From Thunnus maccoyii (taxonomy: Eukaryota; Chordata; Actinopteri; Scombriformes; Scombridae): a DNA stretch of 64,000 nucleotides. A model generated the notes under the pieces. It did no database searches. It saw only the letters and a list, made by a program, of their open reading frames with translations, and was not told where the DNA came from. How positions within the stretch are numbered: position 1 is the first letter of the stretch; every line of letters starts with the position of its first letter. The DNA lies in the NCBI RefSeq assembly GCF_910596095.1, contig NC_056540.1, positions 30,855,001 to 30,919,000 of the forward strand, in the 5' to 3' direction. The position numbers and the translations under genes are program-made. Positions 59,236 through 64,000 of this stretch are shown here, piece after piece.

Positions 59236-62200
59236 TAGGATGTTTCAGTATCAATATGTCAGCGGTGAGTGGATTCTGTGGAGCTGAGAGGAATGTCTAA
59301 GTAGATGTGAGATTAAAATAAAAAGTTCTCTTTTGGTCGACAGTTCTACTTAAAGATATTTAAAAGACAGACGTTGATATTCTTTCTATTTGTGATTTAA
59401 ATTTGGGTTAGACTGATATCTAGCTGAGACTGATTGCTCTTCACACCCGAGAATAAGTCTAGGATCCATTTCGAAAGACCGCTAGCGATTGGTTTTGGTG
59501 ACATAACTGATCGCTGCTGAGCAGAAAAACATATTTTTGCACAGTCATCCAGCGAAGAGGACTGATGAGACTATTTGCTATGTCCCCTTGTGTGCAGTCT
59601 TAAGTCTTGCACGGTAAAAGCAAATCAACTAACTGGGGGTTTTCATGCTGTACATGTGAGGAGAAGTGGTCCAGAGTGTAGTTAGAAACATGCATGCAGT
59701 CATATTACATACTGCATGTGGTCACATGTGGCTACTTTAAAGGCAACAGAACGGACATCAAAACATCCACGTCTTTTGATTTCTATGCAAGTCCTCACAT
59801 CGACAACGCCAAGACATCTCTTATCGAGGGTCAACATGTGATGTCACATCTCGACACGCTACTGTCCTATTCTCCAGAGTTGACCATGGATGTATTAGCT
59901 GGAGATGGCGCCGCTACTCAGCCTATTTCACCAGTGGCCACTTGCGGTACTGCAGTGGCCCAAAAAGCATTTTCGCCACAGACTGCTGTTATAAAAGAGA
60001 TGTTGACAGGACACCTCAAACTGCATGAAGGTTTTATATGTCTACAACTTTCCCAGAGCCCACAAAAGAGATTTTAAAGTTTGTGATGTCATCCCAATTT
60101 AAAGTCTATGGGCTGAGTGGGAACATGTGGGTGGGGCTAGTACACAGTAATGCATACATTCAGTGTGCCACACAAAGAAAGCAAACCTGGAAGCTAGAAG
60201 AGTTTTTCAGCTTATGTGCCACACGAGCAATTTTCATTTGAGTGAATAGGCGCCATCTTTGAGTCTGGTATCCATTTCCTATAATACATCCAGTGTTGAC
60301 ATGTGTCAAAGCTCTACTATAGCAGAAATTAAATCATATTTATTTCCCAGAATGGCACATCCCAGCTACCGTACCTTGACTACTTCTGCCTGTACAGCAT
60401 ATCCGGTGTGAGTTATCATTGTAAAACAATGCAACACTGCACAAAGCAGCAGATGTCTTTCACCTTATAGAATGTGGCCTACATGATCAGAGTCCAGTGT
60501 GTTTTCTATGTGGTTAGGTGCATTCACATCTGTATTTACATCTGGCCACTTGTGATTAGACCAAACAAGACATATTTTGTGTGTGAACACCAGCAGGCCT
60601 GTACCCATGAAGGCTACAGAATCCATGTATCTCAGTTGTCTCTTTTGGCAATTCATGTATTCTTTTTGTGATTGAAAAGTCAATCCTATGAGCTAATTTA
60701 GCCTCTTTACGGATGTTTTCCAAGCTTTAGTTTGGCCGCTGATGTCAGTCAGGTTAGCCAGCTAGCCTGTGTAGCATTTATTTTAGAGAAAATCTTCAGC
60801 GAAGATGTTGAATGCTAACAAACGAGCAAAAAAGTGAATCATCTTGGTTAAAAGCTGCTCAAATTTTACTGTACCTTACAGTTGTATATACTATGTATCT
60901 TATATAGAATATGATCAGTATATTTTCCAGTGTAGTTAGAGTACGCTAGTAGAGTAGAGGCTTTGAGACTTTGGTCATACAGCACCTATATGCATTATAA
61001 ATGCTACTTAGGCAATTCAATTAGCTTGCTAATTAGCCTGTGTATCATTTGTTATTATGACGCACGTTTTAGTGCCAAGCATAAGTTTAATTGCTGCAAC
61101 TAAGGTAATTAAAACCATGAATATAGTATAATATTCTAAAGAATAGTTTATAATATTATATAATTGAGGGGGAATGTATTGATGTTGGAGCTTGGTTCCA
61201 TGTTGCCAGTGTTTTAAGTCTAATCCCACTGACTTTCCTGATCATTTTCTCTAAAAAATGTGTCCATGTTTTTTATTCTCCATCCAGCGATCCACTCATC
61301 CATCCCTGCTTTTCTGTCTCTCTCCTGCATTTGTTTCCGCTGGAGTCCCCGCTTGCATTAAGGCATGGTGTGTTAATGTCTCTCGCTCATCAAGCCGCTG
61401 ACCTGGAATGATTATCCACATGATCTGCTGCACTGTTCCTTTCTCTCCCCTCTTTCTCTTTCAGTTCCAGCGTTTGGTCTGAATAACATTCTGGGAAGCC
61501 ACGACACCTTTAGCTTCATGCGTTAAATCTGATGTTTAAATTTTAATGTCAATTAGGGTTCACTTCACCCACGTAATGTGGGGTTAAATTTAGTCTTTGA
61601 TGTCAGATGGGCATAATGAAAACAATGTCGACCCTCCACAGAAACACTCAAAACCTGTTATAGACCCCAAACCTATGTTTCAATTAATAGTTTTCCTTTT
61701 ATGATAGTTTATTTTCATTATTGGTATTTTAAATCAATATTACAAATATTATATTACATTTATGGTGCTTTTTTAACTAAACATGAACATCTACACACTA
61801 AAGATAACTTAAATGTACATATCAGAGATGTCTTTACTCATGGATAAAATTCAGTTTGCATGTCATGAATATAAAACCTGAGATAATGTATCATAACTTT
61901 TATATCGTGTCATAACATCAAGACTACACTGGTGCAAAGGCCGTGCACCAACATATTGACTTAAAATGAATTTTTAAGTAAGAATAAATTGCAAATGTCT
62001 GTATATCTGTCAAAAGAAATCATAACAGCAGTTCTTTGTAGTGTTCTCTAGTAAACTTTAATCCGGCCACCACGCTGTGCACTTATTCTTCTTCTATACA
62101 AACAATTTTCAACTTCTGGATTGTTAAATTTCTCCTTATTCACGTTGTTCAATACAGTTACTTAAAGTGTTTATGACTGCATGCTTCCTGACCTGCTGCT

Positions 62201-62559
62201 GCACCTTAATTCCATCTACATGAAGAGTTTTATTCAGTATTGTGGAAGGCCTTGTGTCCAAAAGTTCAACCTTTTACTGTTGTAAAAACATGAAGAGCCT
62301 GATGAGGATTCTTTTTTTTTTTAACTAATCCAATGGCTTTTAAGAGCATAATAAGGTCAAAGAGGTCAAAACACTTTTTCGTCCAACAGGGAATCACATA
62401 ATTCGGTAATATGATAATTCGGTGCCGGTGAGTTATATTAATGAAGTGTCATCAGTACAAATGCGCACATGCAGGATGACAAAAATAAGGGAGTCCACTC
62501 TGTCCATTAAGCTCTTCTTCCTCTAATCAGGAAACAGTAAGTGAGTGTTTCATGCCACT

Positions 62560-62840
62560 TCACAGCCGACCTGTCAATCTCGAGGTTGAGTTCAGTCCAC
62601 GGAGATCACTGATCGCTCTCCCTGTGCTTCTTTAGGCCTTTTAATCCCTGCGCTCTCTTATCTGCCTTTGTTCTCAAAGCTGCTGAACAGCCTGTGAGAT
62701 CAAGGCTTTTAGAGCAAACCAGCATGTAGTGCTTCCCCCCCTGCTGAAAAATGCCTAATCACGGCTAATGAGCTGATTATAGCCGATCAATCAGAAAGTC
62801 GGTTTCCCTAATAAGGCGCTGTCATTGTTGAACAGCGGGA
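62560..62840. promoter_or_regulatory. Candidate conserved non-coding element in glra1 intron
   Basis: Balanced, non-repetitive sequence with clustered TAAT/ATTA and GATTA-type motifs (CCTAATCACGGCTAATGAGC, TGATTATAGCCGATCAATCA). No ORF conservation or repeat identity noticed. Inferred only. Confidence 0.3.
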
Positions 62841-64000
62841 TGGCGTCTGCAGTCACGGGGGGTAAGAGGAGGAGGAGGAGGAGGGGGAGGAGGTCATCTC
62901 CCTCAGGCCACTTCTCCAAATGTACATCTTTTTTTTCCCAGAAGGCCGAGTGTTACCAAAATCAGAGCCAGCTGCAGGGGAGGAAGCATCTCAAGGCGCC
63001 ACGGTCGCTCTTGGTTATTTGTTTCCTCGTGTAGCTGAGGTCAAAGAGAAGTGGAGGAGGACAATCGTCAGGCTTTAGTAGCTTTTTGCCTTGAAGCTAA
63101 ATGAAATATGGTTATTGTACTTTTTTTTTTTTACTATGATACTGGATGGTATCTGGGATTTGTAATGTAGGACAGTTATTTTTGATGCACCCGACAGGAT
63201 TGATTGCGCTCCCGGATGGATAATTCCTCACAAATTATTTATTTTAATGAAAACTTTTCTTGATCTAAAAATACTAATTTGCATTCTGCGCCCTGAACTT
63301 CAGAAACTGCACTGAAGACAGTTCTGATTGAAACGGATGCGAGAGGCAGTAATGTTCGACTTCCCTTTGATTTCTGAAGGGGCTCTCTCTTTTTCAGTCT
63401 GGAGAGCTTGTCTGTGTTAAACAAGTGAGCTGCTGCCAGGCGGGCCTATCCTTCAAGGATGAGTGGCGCTATTGATCTGATCCCCCTGCAGTTGCTTGAG
63501 TCCCCCAGCAGGGGGGGGTGTCACTCCGCATCGATGCTCAGAGGAGCCGGCTCTTCTTCTCTTCCCTCTCACAGGGCTGCGGTATCTGTCCATTTGATGC
63601 CCTCTCGCTCTGTCTTTCTAATTAGACAGGCCTCTGAAGCAGGTAGCCTCAGTCTGATTGCTCCCGCTCTTTCTCCTTCTGTCTTGTTCTCTCCAGACTA
63701 TCAGTGTCACTAACGAATCAATAAAGCATCAGAGTAGAAACCACAGAAATCAGCACCACTGGGACTACTCCAACTGCTGCGGCAGCAGCTACCTGCACTG
63801 CAACGACGGCTTCACTTCCAACACTGAAAGACGAGCTGAAGTACAGCGCTGTGTTCATGTCAGTGCAGGGACGGTAGTGTTTGTAGTCCAGCTTTAATTC
63901 TGAGTCACATATCAGCTGGTTTCAGATCGATAAGCCGCATTTCAACTGTGCTCACAAGCAGCTCGACTATTGCTTCCAGAAATCCCGGAACGAGTTGTTT

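Larger units (their letters stand above)
53827..64000 (-). other. glra1: glra1 intron (last), running off the window
   Basis: No exon homologous to glycine receptor TM1-TM3 or the ligand-binding domain was seen on the minus strand. Contains (TG)n at 53905-53926, (TG)n at 56741-56761, (CA)n at 56854-56887, (GGA)n at 57047-57082 and another GGA run at 62864-62892. The remaining DNA has no recognised gene. Confidence 0.65.

Noticed and set aside
63700..63900. Cysteine-containing ORF at the right edge as an exon
   Set aside because: No recognised domain and no clear splice sites. On the opposite strand to glra1.

Overview
This window is vertebrate nuclear DNA, almost certainly from a teleost fish and probably a percomorph. 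Three genes are recognised by protein similarity from memory, in the order known from human 5q33.1: sparc (only its last coding exon, + strand, left edge), g3bp1 (complete, + strand, 12 exons, 24.2-35.9 kb) and glra1 (only its last coding exon, - strand, 53.5-53.8 kb, with its upstream intron running off the right edge). Small introns and many teleost-type repeats support the assignment. All similarity statements were made by eye; no search was run.

Layout. 1-1.3 kb: last sparc intron, final coding exon and 3'UTR. 1.6-7.7 kb: a repeat-laden block whose segments (called A, B, C, D here) recur in the same order at 18.0-24.8 kb. The second copy ends inside g3bp1 intron 1, so this looks like an old segmental duplication that copied sequence just downstream of g3bp1 exon 1. 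The first copy carries insertions: an L2/Rex1-like LINE fragment, a short retroposon with target-site duplications, and a 521-bp inverted-repeat element whose empty site is preserved in the second copy. 7.7-10.5 kb: a decayed L1-type LINE on the - strand. 13.7-18.05 kb: an unprocessed, broken copy of a delta-1 protocadherin (closest to PCDH1), split by about 2.5 kb of repeat-rich DNA.

g3bp1 is intact: exon joins keep frame and give 495 residues with the NTF2-like domain, acidic linker, RRM and RGG tail. Its intron 9 holds about 320 bp of degenerate telomere-like CCCTAA repeats. Downstream (36-53 kb) is gene-poor: a second L1-type LINE relic (37.3-40.5 kb, - strand), a 52-bp perfect palindrome, an SGNH-esterase-like relic, and several inverted-repeat elements. 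53.8-64 kb is glra1 intron, with microsatellites, a 300-bp purine-rich tract and stretches that look like conserved non-coding DNA.

The three host genes do not form a pathway: SPARC is a secreted matrix protein, G3BP1 a stress-granule RNA-binding protein and GLRA1 a glycine receptor subunit. They are linked by conserved synteny. atox1, which lies between SPARC and G3BP1 in human, was not seen.
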